Shown piece by piece: positions 1-8,167 of a stretch of DNA of 18,570 bases (positions are counted from its first letter, which is position 1; the number at the start of each line of letters is the position of its first letter). A program made the position numbers and the translations under genes. The notes under the pieces were generated by a model. The model did no database searches. It saw only the letters and a list, made by a program, of their open reading frames with translations, and was not told the DNA's origin. The stretch comes from Desulfocicer vacuolatum DSM 3385 (lineage in GTDB: Bacteria; Desulfobacterota; Desulfobacteria; Desulfobacterales; SURF-7). Location of the stretch: assembly GCA_945870015.1 (NCBI GenBank), contig CAMBQS010000024.1, forward strand, positions 1-18,570. The letters run 5' to 3'.

Positions 1-21
1 CGGATGGTCGGGGTTATTCAT
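1..21 (-). CDS. start of an unidentified gene downstream of engB (partial)
   Basis: Only seven codons are inside the window, reading Met-Asn-Asn-Pro-Asp-His-Pro toward the left edge. The start is supported by a good ribosome binding site, AAAGGG, seven bases before the ATG. It begins 11 bases after the engB stop on the same strand, so it is probably the next gene of the hisI-hisG-aminotransferase-engB unit. Seven residues are too few to name a product. Confidence 0.5.
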
Positions 22-32
22 TCAGGTTCCCT

Positions 33-656
33 TTATTTTTTATCTTCTGTCTGAGTGGTTTCGAGCGGGATGTCCGGCTGAACCAGACGGGTGATTTCAT
101 CCCAGACCATCTCCCTGCCCTGACGGGATTTTGTTGAAAAAAGAAGAAGGTCATTCTGTTCCATACCCAGGATTTCCGCAGCCTTCTGATGCTGCAATAT
201 CCGAGCGTTTTTTTTGAGTTTATCTGCTTTGGTCATGACCGGCAGGCACGGGATATTATGATGGGACAACCAGTCCATCAAATCAAATTCATACTTTCCT
301 GGTTCGCGCCGGATGTCCATGATCAGGACAACGCCCCGCAGGGTTTCCCGGCTGGTGAGATAGGTTTCAATCATGGGACCCCACTCTTTTCTGATTTTTT
401 CAGGCACCCGGGCGTATCCAAACCCCGGCAGATCCACAAACATCATGGCATCGTTGATCCGGAAAAAATTGATGAGCTGGGTTCTTCCGGGAGTGGAACT
501 GGTCTTCACAAGCTGTTTCCGGTTCAAGAGTGTATTGATCAGAGAAGATTTTCCCACATTGGATTTTCCGGCAAAAGCGATTTCCGGAAGTTCAGAAGGC
601 GGGTATTGGTCTTTTTTTACAGCACTTGTGACAAATTCAGCGGATTTGATGATCAT
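33..656 (-). CDS. engB: EngB/YsxC/YihA ribosome-biogenesis GTPase
   Basis: Predicted GTPase of the EngB (YsxC, YihA) family, a cytoplasmic protein needed for late assembly of the large ribosomal subunit. The 207-residue length is normal. Motifs in order are the P-loop G1 GKSNVGKS (residues 30-37), the family-typical STPGRTQ switch I/G2 segment (54-60), G3 DLPGFGYA (75-82) and G4 TKAD (142-145). Its ATG overlaps the TGA of the upstream aminotransferase in an ATGA junction, so translation is probably coupled. The C-terminal tail is charged and not conserved in type. Linkage to histidine genes has no obvious functional reason. Confidence 0.96.
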   Translation of the reverse strand: MIIKSAEFVTSAVKKDQYPPSELPEIAFAGKSNVGKSSLINTLLNRKQLVKTSSTPGRTQLINFFRINDAMMFVDLPGFGYARVPEKIRKEWGPMIETYLTSRETLRGVVLIMDIRREPGKYEFDLMDWLSHHNIPCLPVMTKADKLKKNARILQHQKAAEILGMEQNDLLLFSTKSRQGREMVWDEITRLVQPDIPLETTQTEDKK

Positions 657-1810
657 AGATTTCCATTATACTGTTTGAGGTAGTGTTCAATCCGGTCCAT
701 GCCTTCTATGATTTTTTCCATGGAGCTGGCATAGGAAAACCGGATATATCCTTCCCCGTTTTTTCCAAAATCAATACCCGGCGTAACACCCACATGGGCA
801 TTTTCCAGAATGTGAAAAGCCAGTTTATAGGAATCACTGGAAAGATGTTTTGCATTGGCAAATATATAAAAAGCGCCGGTCGGGGGTACAGTGATTCCAA
901 AACCCATTTTTTGAAGCCGGCGGATCATATAGAGCCGGCGTTCATTGTAAATGGTTTTCATTTTTTCCACATCATCACCCGCCTGTTCCAGCGCGGCAAT
1001 TCCAGCTTGCTGGACAACCGAGTTTGCGGAGATAAAAAAGTTCTGCTGGATTTTCTGCATGGGGCGAATAAACGGTCTGGGAGCAATGATGTAACCCAGT
1101 CTCAGTCCGGTCATGGCATACAGCTTCGAAAAACCATTCAAAACAAAACAGTTGTCTGTAAATTCCAGAATGGAATGGGCACGGTCTTCATACACCAGGC
1201 CGTGATAGATCTCATCCGATATGATGTATGGGGAAAATTGAGCAATGGCCTTCATCCGTTTTTCGGAGAGCAGGTTGCCGGTCGGATTGGACGGGGAATT
1301 GATAAAGATGGCTTTTGTTCTGGAAGAGATTTTTTTTTGAATCTCATCCGGCTGGTATTGAAATCCATCTTCTTCATGTACCGGAACAAATACAGGCTTC
1401 CCTTGCAGGAAGCGAATAAAATTGGGATAGCAGGCGTAGTGGGGATCGGAAACAATCACCTCTTCTCCGGGTTCAAGCAGTGCAGAAAAAAGGAGAAACA
1501 TGGCAGGCGATGTACCGGAGGTGATCAGGATCTGATCCGGATGGATTTGAACCTTGTAGGTTCGATCATAATACGCACAGATCACTTCCCGCAGATCCAG
1601 GCTGCCAAGGCTGTGCGTATAATGGGTATGCCCCTGTTCAAAAGCCTGGATAGCCCGTTCCCGGATGCATTGCGGGGTATTAAAATCCGGCTCGCCGACC
1701 TCCAGATGGATAACATGAATCCCTTCCCGTTCCATTGCCTGGGCGCGCTCAAGCACATCCATGACAATGAAGGGCGGCATTTCAGTTGCCCTTTTTGCAA
1801 TATGGCTCAC
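653..1810 (-). CDS. PLP-dependent class I aminotransferase
   Basis: Fold-type I, class I/II aminotransferase of normal length (385 residues). Visible motifs are the substrate-loop segment LEVGEPDF (36-43), the NPTG segment with Asn175, the DEIY segment (Asp199, Tyr202) that contacts the cofactor ring nitrogen and oxygen, and the PLP lysine Lys229 in NGFSK followed by the TGLRLGY segment. The style is that of aspartate/aromatic aminotransferases (subgroup I-gamma) rather than classical HisC. Its place directly after hisG leaves open that it serves as the histidinol-phosphate aminotransferase. The start is GTG, preceded by a very strong purine-rich site (AAGGGGGGG, about four bases before the GTG). 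It begins 30 bases after hisG, and its stop overlaps engB. Substrate is unknown. Confidence 0.9.
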   Translation of the reverse strand: MSHIAKRATEMPPFIVMDVLERAQAMEREGIHVIHLEVGEPDFNTPQCIRERAIQAFEQGHTHYTHSLGSLDLREVICAYYDRTYKVQIHPDQILITSGTSPAMFLLFSALLEPGEEVIVSDPHYACYPNFIRFLQGKPVFVPVHEEDGFQYQPDEIQKKISSRTKAIFINSPSNPTGNLLSEKRMKAIAQFSPYIISDEIYHGLVYEDRAHSILEFTDNCFVLNGFSKLYAMTGLRLGYIIAPRPFIRPMQKIQQNFFISANSVVQQAGIAALEQAGDDVEKMKTIYNERRLYMIRRLQKMGFGITVPPTGAFYIFANAKHLSSDSYKLAFHILENAHVGVTPGIDFGKNGEGYIRFSYASSMEKIIEGMDRIEHYLKQYNGNL

Positions 1811-1840
1811 CTATCCCCCCCTTGGTTAAAAAAAGTCAGC

Positions 1841-2716
1841 TCAGACAACCTTATTCAAGGGATATTCAATAATCCCTTCGGCACCGGCTTTCAGAAGTTT
1901 TGGAATCAACCTTCTGACTTCCCCGGAATCAACCACGGTTTCCACGGAAAACCAGTCTGACTGATACAGGTGGGCAACCGTGGGTGCATTGAGGCTGGGT
2001 AATAACTCCACGATGGCCTTGATTTTGGTTTCCGGAACATTCATCTTCAGTCCAACAAGCTTTTCACCCAGCAATGATCCTTTTAAAAGCAGGGCAATCT
2101 GTTCGATTTTTTCCCTTTTGCAGGGATCCTTCCATGCATCGTGGTTTGCAATCAACTGAGTATTGGTCTGCATGAGTTCATGGATAATTTTCAAACCATG
2201 CGCTTTGATCGTGCTTTCGGTTTCTGTAATCTCGACAATGGCATCTGCGAGACCGGAGACCACCTTGGCCTCCGTGGCTCCCCATGAAAATTCAATATTA
2301 ACCGTAATACCCCGCTCTTCAAAATATCTTTTTGTAAAACCAACCAGTTCCGTGGAAATGGTTTTTCCTTCCAGATCTTTCAGGGTTTTTACCGGTGAGT
2401 CATAGGCCACTGCAAGCACCCAGCGAGCCGGGCGGGCGCTTACCTTGGAATAAACCAGATCAGAGACCACATGAACGTCTGATTTGTTTTCAGCGATCCA
2501 GTCTTTGCCGGTAAGACCGGCATCGAGCGTTCCGTTTTGAACATAATTGGACATCTCCTGGGCACGGCATAAGGCACAATTGATGGAGTCATCGTTGATT
2601 TCCGGGAAATAACTTCTTCCACTGACGGTAATTTTCCATCCTGAACGCCGGAACAGAGCGATTGTAGCATCCTGGAGGCTTCCTTTGGGGATTCCCAGTT
2701 TTAATATATTTTTCAT
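1841..2716 (-). CDS. hisG: ATP phosphoribosyltransferase, long form
   Basis: Catalyses the first committed step of histidine synthesis, joining ATP and PRPP to give phosphoribosyl-ATP. The 291-residue length marks the long form, which carries its own C-terminal ACT-like regulatory domain (about residues 215-288) and does not need HisZ. Recognisable segments are the N-terminal LGIPKGSL (7-14), GLTGKDW (67-73) and the PRPP-binding loop GLADAIVEITETEST (155-169). The start codon overlaps the hisI stop (ATGA), with GGAGG ten bases upstream inside hisI, so the two are co-translated. Long-form enzymes are typically inhibited by histidine through the C-terminal domain; that is family knowledge. Confidence 0.97.
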   Translation of the reverse strand: MKNILKLGIPKGSLQDATIALFRRSGWKITVSGRSYFPEINDDSINCALCRAQEMSNYVQNGTLDAGLTGKDWIAENKSDVHVVSDLVYSKVSARPARWVLAVAYDSPVKTLKDLEGKTISTELVGFTKRYFEERGITVNIEFSWGATEAKVVSGLADAIVEITETESTIKAHGLKIIHELMQTNTQLIANHDAWKDPCKREKIEQIALLLKGSLLGEKLVGLKMNVPETKIKAIVELLPSLNAPTVAHLYQSDWFSVETVVDSGEVRRLIPKLLKAGAEGIIEYPLNKVV

Positions 2717-3093
2717 TTTTTATAAACCTCCTTGGGATCAAAAATAAGCTTTCCCGAAATTTGAATGGAACCATTTTCAATTTTTCTGTAAAAACATGAC
2801 TGATATCCCGTATGGCAGGCAGCATCTCCAACTTGTTTGACTTTCAGAAGAACCGTATCATTATCGCAATCAATACGGATTTCTCTGACCATTTGAATAT
2901 GGCCTGAAGTCTCCCCCTTGATCCAGAGCTTTTGGCGGCTGCGGCTGTAATACGTCGCCTTTCCGGTGGAAAGAGTGGATTCCCATGCTTCTTCATTCAT
3001 GAACGCAAGCATTAACACTTCACCGGTCTCATAATCCTGTACAATTGCCGGAAGAAGTCCATTTAATTTGCTGAAATCAAGTTTTATTGCCAT
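2713..3093 (-). CDS. hisI: Phosphoribosyl-AMP cyclohydrolase
   Basis: Opens the adenine ring of phosphoribosyl-AMP, the third step of histidine synthesis. It is a stand-alone HisI of about 126 residues with no HisE pyrophosphatase domain fused. Counting from the upstream Met, the metal-binding triad is DCDND (76-80) and the zinc cysteines are Cys94 and Cys101 in the ACHTGYQSC segment, plus Cys77. Two ATG codons lie side by side, at 3096 and 3093. I chose the second because the AAGGGG site is only about three bases from the first and six from the second; the difference is one Met. It is first in the unit, and a promoter-like sequence lies just upstream. Confidence 0.95.
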   Translation of the reverse strand: MAIKLDFSKLNGLLPAIVQDYETGEVLMLAFMNEEAWESTLSTGKATYYSRSRQKLWIKGETSGHIQMVREIRIDCDNDTVLLKVKQVGDAACHTGYQSCFYRKIENGSIQISGKLIFDPKEVYKK

Positions 3094-3096
3094 CAT

Positions 3097-3387
3097 ACTC
3101 CCCTTTGTATCAAAAATCCTCTTTTTTTGTAAAAAATCTTTTTTTTAAGTAATATCCGGGTTATTGTCAAATTGTTTTCTGTAAATAAAAAAACAACATT
3201 CTATATAATCATATAATCCTTTTCAAAGCAAAATGCGAAAATCATCTATTCTGTATTCACTGTATTGGCAAGCAATTACATTCCGGCCCGGAATCCCGTC
3301 TTGCTTAATAAAGGGATATCTGATACCAAGAAAAGCTTAATAACCGGTTAATTTCTTAGACAATAATTTTATGTACGGTATGGATGT
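3097..3387. other. divergent intergenic region hisI / PBP1A with small repeats
   Basis: This 291-base AT-rich region holds no gene that I can support. Besides the hisI promoter it contains two tandem copies of ATATAATC (3203-3218), each carrying a TATAAT-like box facing the PBP gene but without a convincing -35 box. There is a near-palindrome TTCCGG-C-CCGGAA (3281-3293). A nine-base direct repeat GCTTAATAA occurs at 3303-3311 and 3335-3343, and a perfect ten-base palindrome TAACCGGTTA at 3341-3350. These may be regulatory sites for the penicillin-binding protein gene, but nothing identifies a regulator. Confidence 0.4.
3142..3170 (-). promoter_or_regulatory. putative sigma-70-type promoter for hisI-hisG unit
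   Basis: On the minus strand a perfect TTGACA (3170-3165) is followed after exactly 17 bases by TAAAAA (3147-3142), which matches 4 of 6 positions of TATAAT. Transcription would begin near 3135, giving a leader of about 40 bases before the hisI start. No attenuator or histidine-rich leader peptide is visible in this leader. Confidence 0.5.
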
Positions 3388-5751
3388 ATGACCCAGAAGA
3401 AAAGTATGTCACAGATATTGGAAAAGCGGGCCCATAAGGAAGAGAAAGGGTTTGGGGCAAGAATTATCCGGCTTTTTCTGTATACGATGATCTTGTTATT
3501 CATATGCGGTGGATTGGCAGCCACAGGGTATTATTATTATCTTCAGGAAAATTTACCCAAAATATCATCTCTTAAGGATTATTACCCCCCTGTAGTCACA
3601 ATGGTATATTCCGATGATGGGAAAAAGATTGCCGAGTTTTTCAAAGAGCGCCGCATCCTGGTTCCTTTTTCTGAAACGCCGGAGATGCTGATCGATGCCT
3701 TTGTCGCTGCCGAAGATGCGCGGTTTTACAAGCATACAGGTATTGATTTTGTGAGTGTGATCCGGGCGATGTTTAAAAATATCGAAGCAGGGGAAATTGT
3801 TCAGGGTGGTAGCACCATCACACAGCAGGTTACAAAATCTTTTCTTCTTACCCCGGAGAGGAGCTATACCCGGAAAATAAAAGAAGCGATTCTCTCCTAT
3901 CGGATTGATAAACGATTTACAAAGAATGAGATCCTGTTTCTGTATCTGAATCAGATTTATCTTGGACACGGAGCCTATGGAATTGAGGCGGCAGCAGAAA
4001 ATTATTTCGGAAAGTCGGTACAGGAATTAAATCTGGCGGAATGTGCGGTTCTGGCAGGGCTTCCCCAGGCACCGAGCCGGTATTCTCCATTCCGATATCC
4101 GGACCGGGCGAGAAAAAGGCAGATATATGTTTTGAACCGGATGCTTGCGGAAGGATATATAACGAATATTCAAGCCACGGAAGCGATAAACACAAAGCTG
4201 GATATCAAACCCCGTAAAAACTGGTATATCGAAGAAGTACCCTGGTATACGGAACATGTCCGGCGCCATGTTGAAAAAAAATATGGAGAGGCGCTCTTGT
4301 ATAATGGAGGGTTGAAAATTTATACCGCCGTCAATCCGGACATGCAGAGAATCGCAGTCCAGGAAATCGAGAAAGGCCTCAGAGAGCTGGATAAACGCCA
4401 TGGATATCGTGGTCCGATTCAACACCTGTCATCCGATGAAATTGAGGGTTATGCTCAGGAACTTCGGGGAGCGCTTGAAACAACATTTCTGGAACCGGGA
4501 ACAATAACAAAGGCGATTGTAATCGAAGTGGATGATATCAATTCATTTGTCACGGTTCGAATCGGCAACAGAGTTGGCAGGATTAAAAATGAAGAACTGT
4601 CCTGGACAGGGAAACCCAATGGGGCACTTCGTATTGGTGATGTGGTTACGGTCGGGCTAAAGGCCAAATCTGATGAAGAGGATTTGTGGGAATGTTCCCT
4701 GGAACAGGACCCGATCGCCGAATCGGCTCTTTTGTGTATTGAGGCGGAAACCGGCTATGTCAAGGCAATGGTTGGAGGAAAAAGTTTTCAAAAAAGCCAG
4801 TTCAACCGTGCGTTCCAGTCAAGACGCCAGCCTGGGTCTGCATTTAAACCCGTTATATACGCGGCAGCCCTTGATAAAGGGTATACACCGGCAACCGAAA
4901 TTTTAGATACGCCCATTGTGTTCCGGAATATAGAACATGATTTTACCTGGAAACCCAAAAATTATGAGGACAAATTTTTTGGGCCGACCCTTTTGAGAAA
5001 TGCACTGGAGCAATCTCATAATATTGTGACCATCAAGATCTTGCAGGGCATCGGAGTTGAATATGCAATCAAGTATGCAGCCAAATTAGGGATTACGTCC
5101 AATTTAAGCCATAACCTGTCCATTGCACTGGGATCTTCCGGCGTATCTCTTCTGGAAATTGTGAATGCTTATTCTGTGTTTGTCAATGCAGGAAATCGGG
5201 TTGATCCGATTTTTATCACGAAAATTGTTGATCGTGACGGAGTTGTTTTGGAAGAAAATCTTCCCAAAAGGGAGAGAGTGATCAGTGAAAGCACGGCTTA
5301 TGTTATGACCAGTCTGCTGGAAGGTGTTGTGAAAAATGGCACGGGCAGACGCGTCGCGGCTCTGAATCGCCCTGTTGCAGGCAAAACCGGAACAACCAAC
5401 GACCTGTTTGATGCGTGGTTTATTGGATACACTCCAGAGTATGTTACAGGTACATGGGTCGGGTTTGATGATGAAAAGACTTTGGGGAAGGGAGAAACCG
5501 GTTCAAGGGCGGCAAGTCCGATCTGGCTCGGGTTTATGCAAAGAATCCTGGAGGGAAAACCGGTTCGTGTTTTTCAGGTGCCCAAGGACGTGGTATTTGT
5601 GCAAATTGATGCTGATACCGGAAAACTTCCCATTCCAGAGTCAAAAAGAACAATATTTGAATGCTTTAAAGAAGGAACGGTTCCGACGGAGTATACTCAG
5701 AAAGCAGATTCCATGACAGAAGCGGAGCAGTTTTTCAAAACCGATTTTTAA
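3388..5751 (+). CDS. mrcA: Penicillin-binding protein 1A, bifunctional peptidoglycan synthase
   Basis: Class A penicillin-binding protein of 787 residues that polymerises lipid II and cross-links the peptide stems in the periplasm. Order: short basic cytoplasmic tail; one membrane anchor (about 28-50); GT51 glycosyltransferase domain with catalytic Glu109 in EDARFYKH and the GGSTITQQ motif (140-147); a linker/OB-type insertion (about 340-435); and a transpeptidase domain with nucleophile Ser484 in SAFK (484-487), SHN (543-545) and KTG (666-668). All catalytic motifs are intact. The start is the first in-frame ATG. It lacks a clear ribosome binding site, and Met7 (3406) is an alternative with a weak AGAAG. 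The universal stress gene follows after 129 bases on the same strand. Confidence 0.96.
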   Translation: MTQKKSMSQILEKRAHKEEKGFGARIIRLFLYTMILLFICGGLAATGYYYYLQENLPKISSLKDYYPPVVTMVYSDDGKKIAEFFKERRILVPFSETPEMLIDAFVAAEDARFYKHTGIDFVSVIRAMFKNIEAGEIVQGGSTITQQVTKSFLLTPERSYTRKIKEAILSYRIDKRFTKNEILFLYLNQIYLGHGAYGIEAAAENYFGKSVQELNLAECAVLAGLPQAPSRYSPFRYPDRARKRQIYVLNRMLAEGYITNIQATEAINTKLDIKPRKNWYIEEVPWYTEHVRRHVEKKYGEALLYNGGLKIYTAVNPDMQRIAVQEIEKGLRELDKRHGYRGPIQHLSSDEIEGYAQELRGALETTFLEPGTITKAIVIEVDDINSFVTVRIGNRVGRIKNEELSWTGKPNGALRIGDVVTVGLKAKSDEEDLWECSLEQDPIAESALLCIEAETGYVKAMVGGKSFQKSQFNRAFQSRRQPGSAFKPVIYAAALDKGYTPATEILDTPIVFRNIEHDFTWKPKNYEDKFFGPTLLRNALEQSHNIVTIKILQGIGVEYAIKYAAKLGITSNLSHNLSIALGSSGVSLLEIVNAYSVFVNAGNRVDPIFITKIVDRDGVVLEENLPKRERVISESTAYVMTSLLEGVVKNGTGRRVAALNRPVAGKTGTTNDLFDAWFIGYTPEYVTGTWVGFDDEKTLGKGETGSRAASPIWLGFMQRILEGKPVRVFQVPKDVVFVQIDADTGKLPIPESKRTIFECFKEGTVPTEYTQKADSMTEAEQFFKTDF

Positions 5752-5753
5752 AA

Positions 5754-5767
5754 AATGCTTCTGCATT
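5754..5767 (+). terminator. weak hairpin after the PBP1A gene
   Basis: Just after the stop codon the sequence AATGC-TTCT-GCATT can fold into a five-base-pair stem with a four-base loop, followed by CTTTG. The stem is short and the U-run poor, so this is at best a weak terminator. The rest of the 129-base gap to the next gene shows no convincing promoter. Confidence 0.2.
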
Positions 5768-5880
5768 CTTTGAGGATTGATAAATTCCTGTTGAAGCAAA
5801 GCAGTAAACTTGATAACTCAGAATCTGCCGTACAGTGAAAAAGAAATTGTATTGTGTTCATCACAAGCAGGAGAATATGA

Positions 5881-6417
5881 ATGGCGCTTCCCAAAGTTGA
5901 AATCGACAGAATCCTTTTTGCAACAGATCTTTCCGAAAATGCACGACACGCTTTTGCATATGCGGTCAGTCTGGCAAATTTATATGAAGCACAATTGATT
6001 ATTTTACATGTTGAATCCAATGAGCCGGGACTGGATGAAAAGCTGGCCGGTGAAGAAGGTGAAAAACAGTGGGAAGAAGTAAGGACGCAGAATCAGATCG
6101 ATGCACGGGAGGCGTTGATTGGTAAGAAAAAGCAGAGCGAGACCATTCGAAGGGTACTCAGCCATTTTTGTCAGGGAGAAACCTCTTGTTTTGGAGAACA
6201 GGGTTTTATCAAAGATGAAATTCTGATTAAATCCGGAAACCCTGCGGATGAAATTCTTGCCCAGGTAATAGAAAAAGATTGTAAACTGATTGTGATCGGT
6301 GGTTATGGACAGGTAAATGATACGGATAAAGGGATCGGTGCAACCGTTGAACAGGTATTACGAAGATCCCATGTGCCGGTGATGATGGTACGGCTTCCCA
6401 AGGAAAAATCAAACTGA
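5881..6417 (+). CDS. Universal stress protein (UspA family)
   Basis: Small cytoplasmic alpha/beta nucleotide-binding protein of the UspA family, 178 residues against a usual 140-160. The N-terminal strand ILFATDLSENA (11-21) carries the conserved Asp. The C-terminal ATP-binding pattern G-x2-G-x9-G is present (Gly140, Gly143, Gly153) but is followed by Ala-Thr rather than the usual Ser/Thr. The last strand PVMMVR is typical. An unusually long charged insertion of about 50 residues (about 48-100) separates the two halves. The start has a good AGGAG site seven bases upstream. The family binds ATP and is linked to stress survival; the specific role here is unknown. It is convergent with the radical SAM gene, leaving only 24 bases between the stops. 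Confidence 0.9.
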   Translation: MALPKVEIDRILFATDLSENARHAFAYAVSLANLYEAQLIILHVESNEPGLDEKLAGEEGEKQWEEVRTQNQIDAREALIGKKKQSETIRRVLSHFCQGETSCFGEQGFIKDEILIKSGNPADEILAQVIEKDCKLIVIGGYGQVNDTDKGIGATVEQVLRRSHVPVMMVRLPKEKSN

Positions 6418-6441
6418 TCCTGCTGCAATATCAGATGTTCC

Positions 6442-7479
6442 TTAACCATGGATGTCCACGGTGAGCTGATCTTTTGGTATGGAATCATCCGCCAAAACAC
6501 GGATGGATTTTAATTGGAACAGGTTTTTTACTGTTGTAATATTTTGATTGTTCAGTCCTCTTATTTTTGAAATGCTTGTTGAATGGACATAAAGTATAAG
6601 ACACCTGCCTGAGACATCCTTTCTATTCCGTAATTGCAGTTTGATTTTTTCAAGAAAAATTTCTGAAAATACCAGATGCCCAAATGCCGGATGATAGGGG
6701 CCTGCCAGAATGCTTTCATGATCTTCCAGCCCATCGGAAGCCTGAAGCCCCATCCGGATAACCGGAATATTCTTTTCCATGAATAGGGAATAGATTTTTG
6801 CTACCAGCTTTACACTTTCTTCAAGGGGCATGGGATTGTACTCTCCTTTTTTAAAAGATCGTGCAAGCGGACTCCCGGATAAAACAACGGTCGGATAAAT
6901 CCTTACAAAATCAGGAGACAGGGCAGCAATCCGGTGAGCGGTTTCAATGGATTGTTTTCCATTATCGCCGGGCAGTCCGGTCATCATCTGCAATCCCAGA
7001 TGAAATTTTTTTTCCTGAATCAAACTCGCTGCTCTGAATGTGTCGTTTGCGGTATGGCCCCGGTTTGAAAGGGCAAGTATCTGATCATCCATGGACTGGG
7101 CACCCAGTTCAATGGTGGATACAGCATAGTTTGTCAGTTGATCCAGGAGCTGGTCATTGATTGTATCGGGCCGGGTTGAGAAACGGATACTGTTCACCGG
7201 TCCCGCTTGAATGAATTTTTCTGCCTCATCCAGCAATGAGATAATTGATGGCAATGGGAGTCCTAAAAAATTTCCACCGTAGAATGCAATCTGTACTTCC
7301 TTTTCTTTATCTCTCTCAAAGGATAGGTATCTGTTGATTTCTTCTGTCAGGGCGCTTTTTGAGAGCAACCCGGAAGGTGCGCCTGAAATACGGTTCTGAT
7401 TACAGAAGGCGCACTGATGCGGACATCCCTGATGGGGCAGGAATATGGGTATGATAAAGGGTGGTTTCCTATGGTGCAT
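6442..7479 (-). CDS. Elp3-type radical SAM protein without acetyltransferase domain
   Basis: Radical SAM enzyme of about 345 residues. The three cluster-binding cysteines form CX3CX2C near the N-terminus (Cys19, Cys23, Cys26 in CPHQCAFC), preceded by the IPIFLPHQG strand typical of short bacterial relatives of Elp3. The TIM-barrel core follows with FYGGNFLGL, the STRPD segment and the TVELGAQSM-like strand (here STIELGAQSMDD). The C-terminal half has no GNAT acetyltransferase domain, so it is not a full Elp3. I chose the ATG at 7479, which overlaps the rnc stop by 11 bases; a TTG at 7497 would add six residues, and neither has a good ribosome binding site. Position after rnc matches an arrangement I recall from Firmicutes, where a similar gene sits between rnc and smc. 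Substrate unknown; RNA modification is a guess. Confidence 0.85.
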   Translation of the reverse strand: MHHRKPPFIIPIFLPHQGCPHQCAFCNQNRISGAPSGLLSKSALTEEINRYLSFERDKEKEVQIAFYGGNFLGLPLPSIISLLDEAEKFIQAGPVNSIRFSTRPDTINDQLLDQLTNYAVSTIELGAQSMDDQILALSNRGHTANDTFRAASLIQEKKFHLGLQMMTGLPGDNGKQSIETAHRIAALSPDFVRIYPTVVLSGSPLARSFKKGEYNPMPLEESVKLVAKIYSLFMEKNIPVIRMGLQASDGLEDHESILAGPYHPAFGHLVFSEIFLEKIKLQLRNRKDVSGRCLILYVHSTSISKIRGLNNQNITTVKNLFQLKSIRVLADDSIPKDQLTVDIHG

Positions 7480-8167
7480 CCGGGGTTGATTTTTCAAGAA
7501 TGATCAGGGCCTGTTTTGCAGCTTCCTGTTCCGCTATTTTTTTGCTTTTGCCAGATCCAAGGGTGATAATGTCTTTAACCTTAAGCTGAGCGACAAATGT
7601 CTTGTCATGATCCGGCCCGCTTTCTTCAATAATTTGATACAAAGGGATGGCTTTGTGTGAAAACTGAACAATTTCCTGAAGTCTGCTTTTATAATCCATG
7701 TTGGCCATTGGTTTTGAAATCGAATGCAGCAACGGCGTGAAGTGTGATTTCACAAGCTGAAAGGCAGCATCAAACCCTTTGTCCAGGTAAACAGCAGCAA
7801 TAATGGCCTCATATGCATCTGCAAGAATGGAGTTTTTTTCATGCCCCTGGGTTTGAATCTCGCCTTTTCCCAGCCTTAAAAATTTTCCCAGATTCATTGT
7901 TCGAGCAATGGAGGCAAGCCTGGTTTCATTCACCAGATTCGCGCGCATTCTGGAGAGGTCTCCCTCATTAAGATCCGGGAAATGTTCCATCAGCAGATGA
8001 CCGGCGGTCAGGTTTAAAACCGCATCGCCTAAGAATTCCAATTTTTCATTGTCTGCAAGCTTTTCATCGGTTTGCTCGTTTATATAGGAGCTGTGACATA
8101 AAGCTGTTTTCAGTAAATTTTTATCGATAAAAACATACTGAATACTGTTTTCCAATTCTGAAATCAT
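7469..8167 (-). CDS. rnc: Ribonuclease III
   Basis: Endonuclease that cuts double-stranded RNA, including the stems flanking 16S and 23S rRNA. The 232-residue length is normal. The N-terminal catalytic domain carries the signature NEKLEFLGDAVL (40-51), with metal ligands Glu41, Glu44 and Asp48, and the second acidic pair Asp117 and Glu120 in DAYEAIIAAVYLD. A double-stranded RNA-binding domain follows (about 157-225). The ATG overlaps the TGA of the PHP gene (ATGA), and the 3' end overlaps the radical SAM gene. Translation therefore probably depends on its neighbours. Confidence 0.97.
   Translation of the reverse strand: MISELENSIQYVFIDKNLLKTALCHSSYINEQTDEKLADNEKLEFLGDAVLNLTAGHLLMEHFPDLNEGDLSRMRANLVNETRLASIARTMNLGKFLRLGKGEIQTQGHEKNSILADAYEAIIAAVYLDKGFDAAFQLVKSHFTPLLHSISKPMANMDYKSRLQEIVQFSHKAIPLYQIIEESGPDHDKTFVAQLKVKDIITLGSGKSKKIAEQEAAKQALIILEKSTPDAP

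Noticed and set aside
683..1960. A 425-codon open frame on the plus strand opposite the aminotransferase and the end of hisG
   Set aside because: It is antisense to two well-recognised genes, crosses their junction, and its translation has no recognisable motif. It follows from the codon use of the real genes.
3265..3280. TTGGCA-like sequence resembling a sigma-54 promoter before the PBP1A gene
   Set aside because: The -12 element reads TTACA at a wrong register instead of TTGC, so the GG/GC spacing rule is not met.
6448..6465. Hairpin with one mismatch at the end of the radical SAM gene
   Set aside because: It lies within the last codons and is not followed by a U-run, so I do not call it a terminator.
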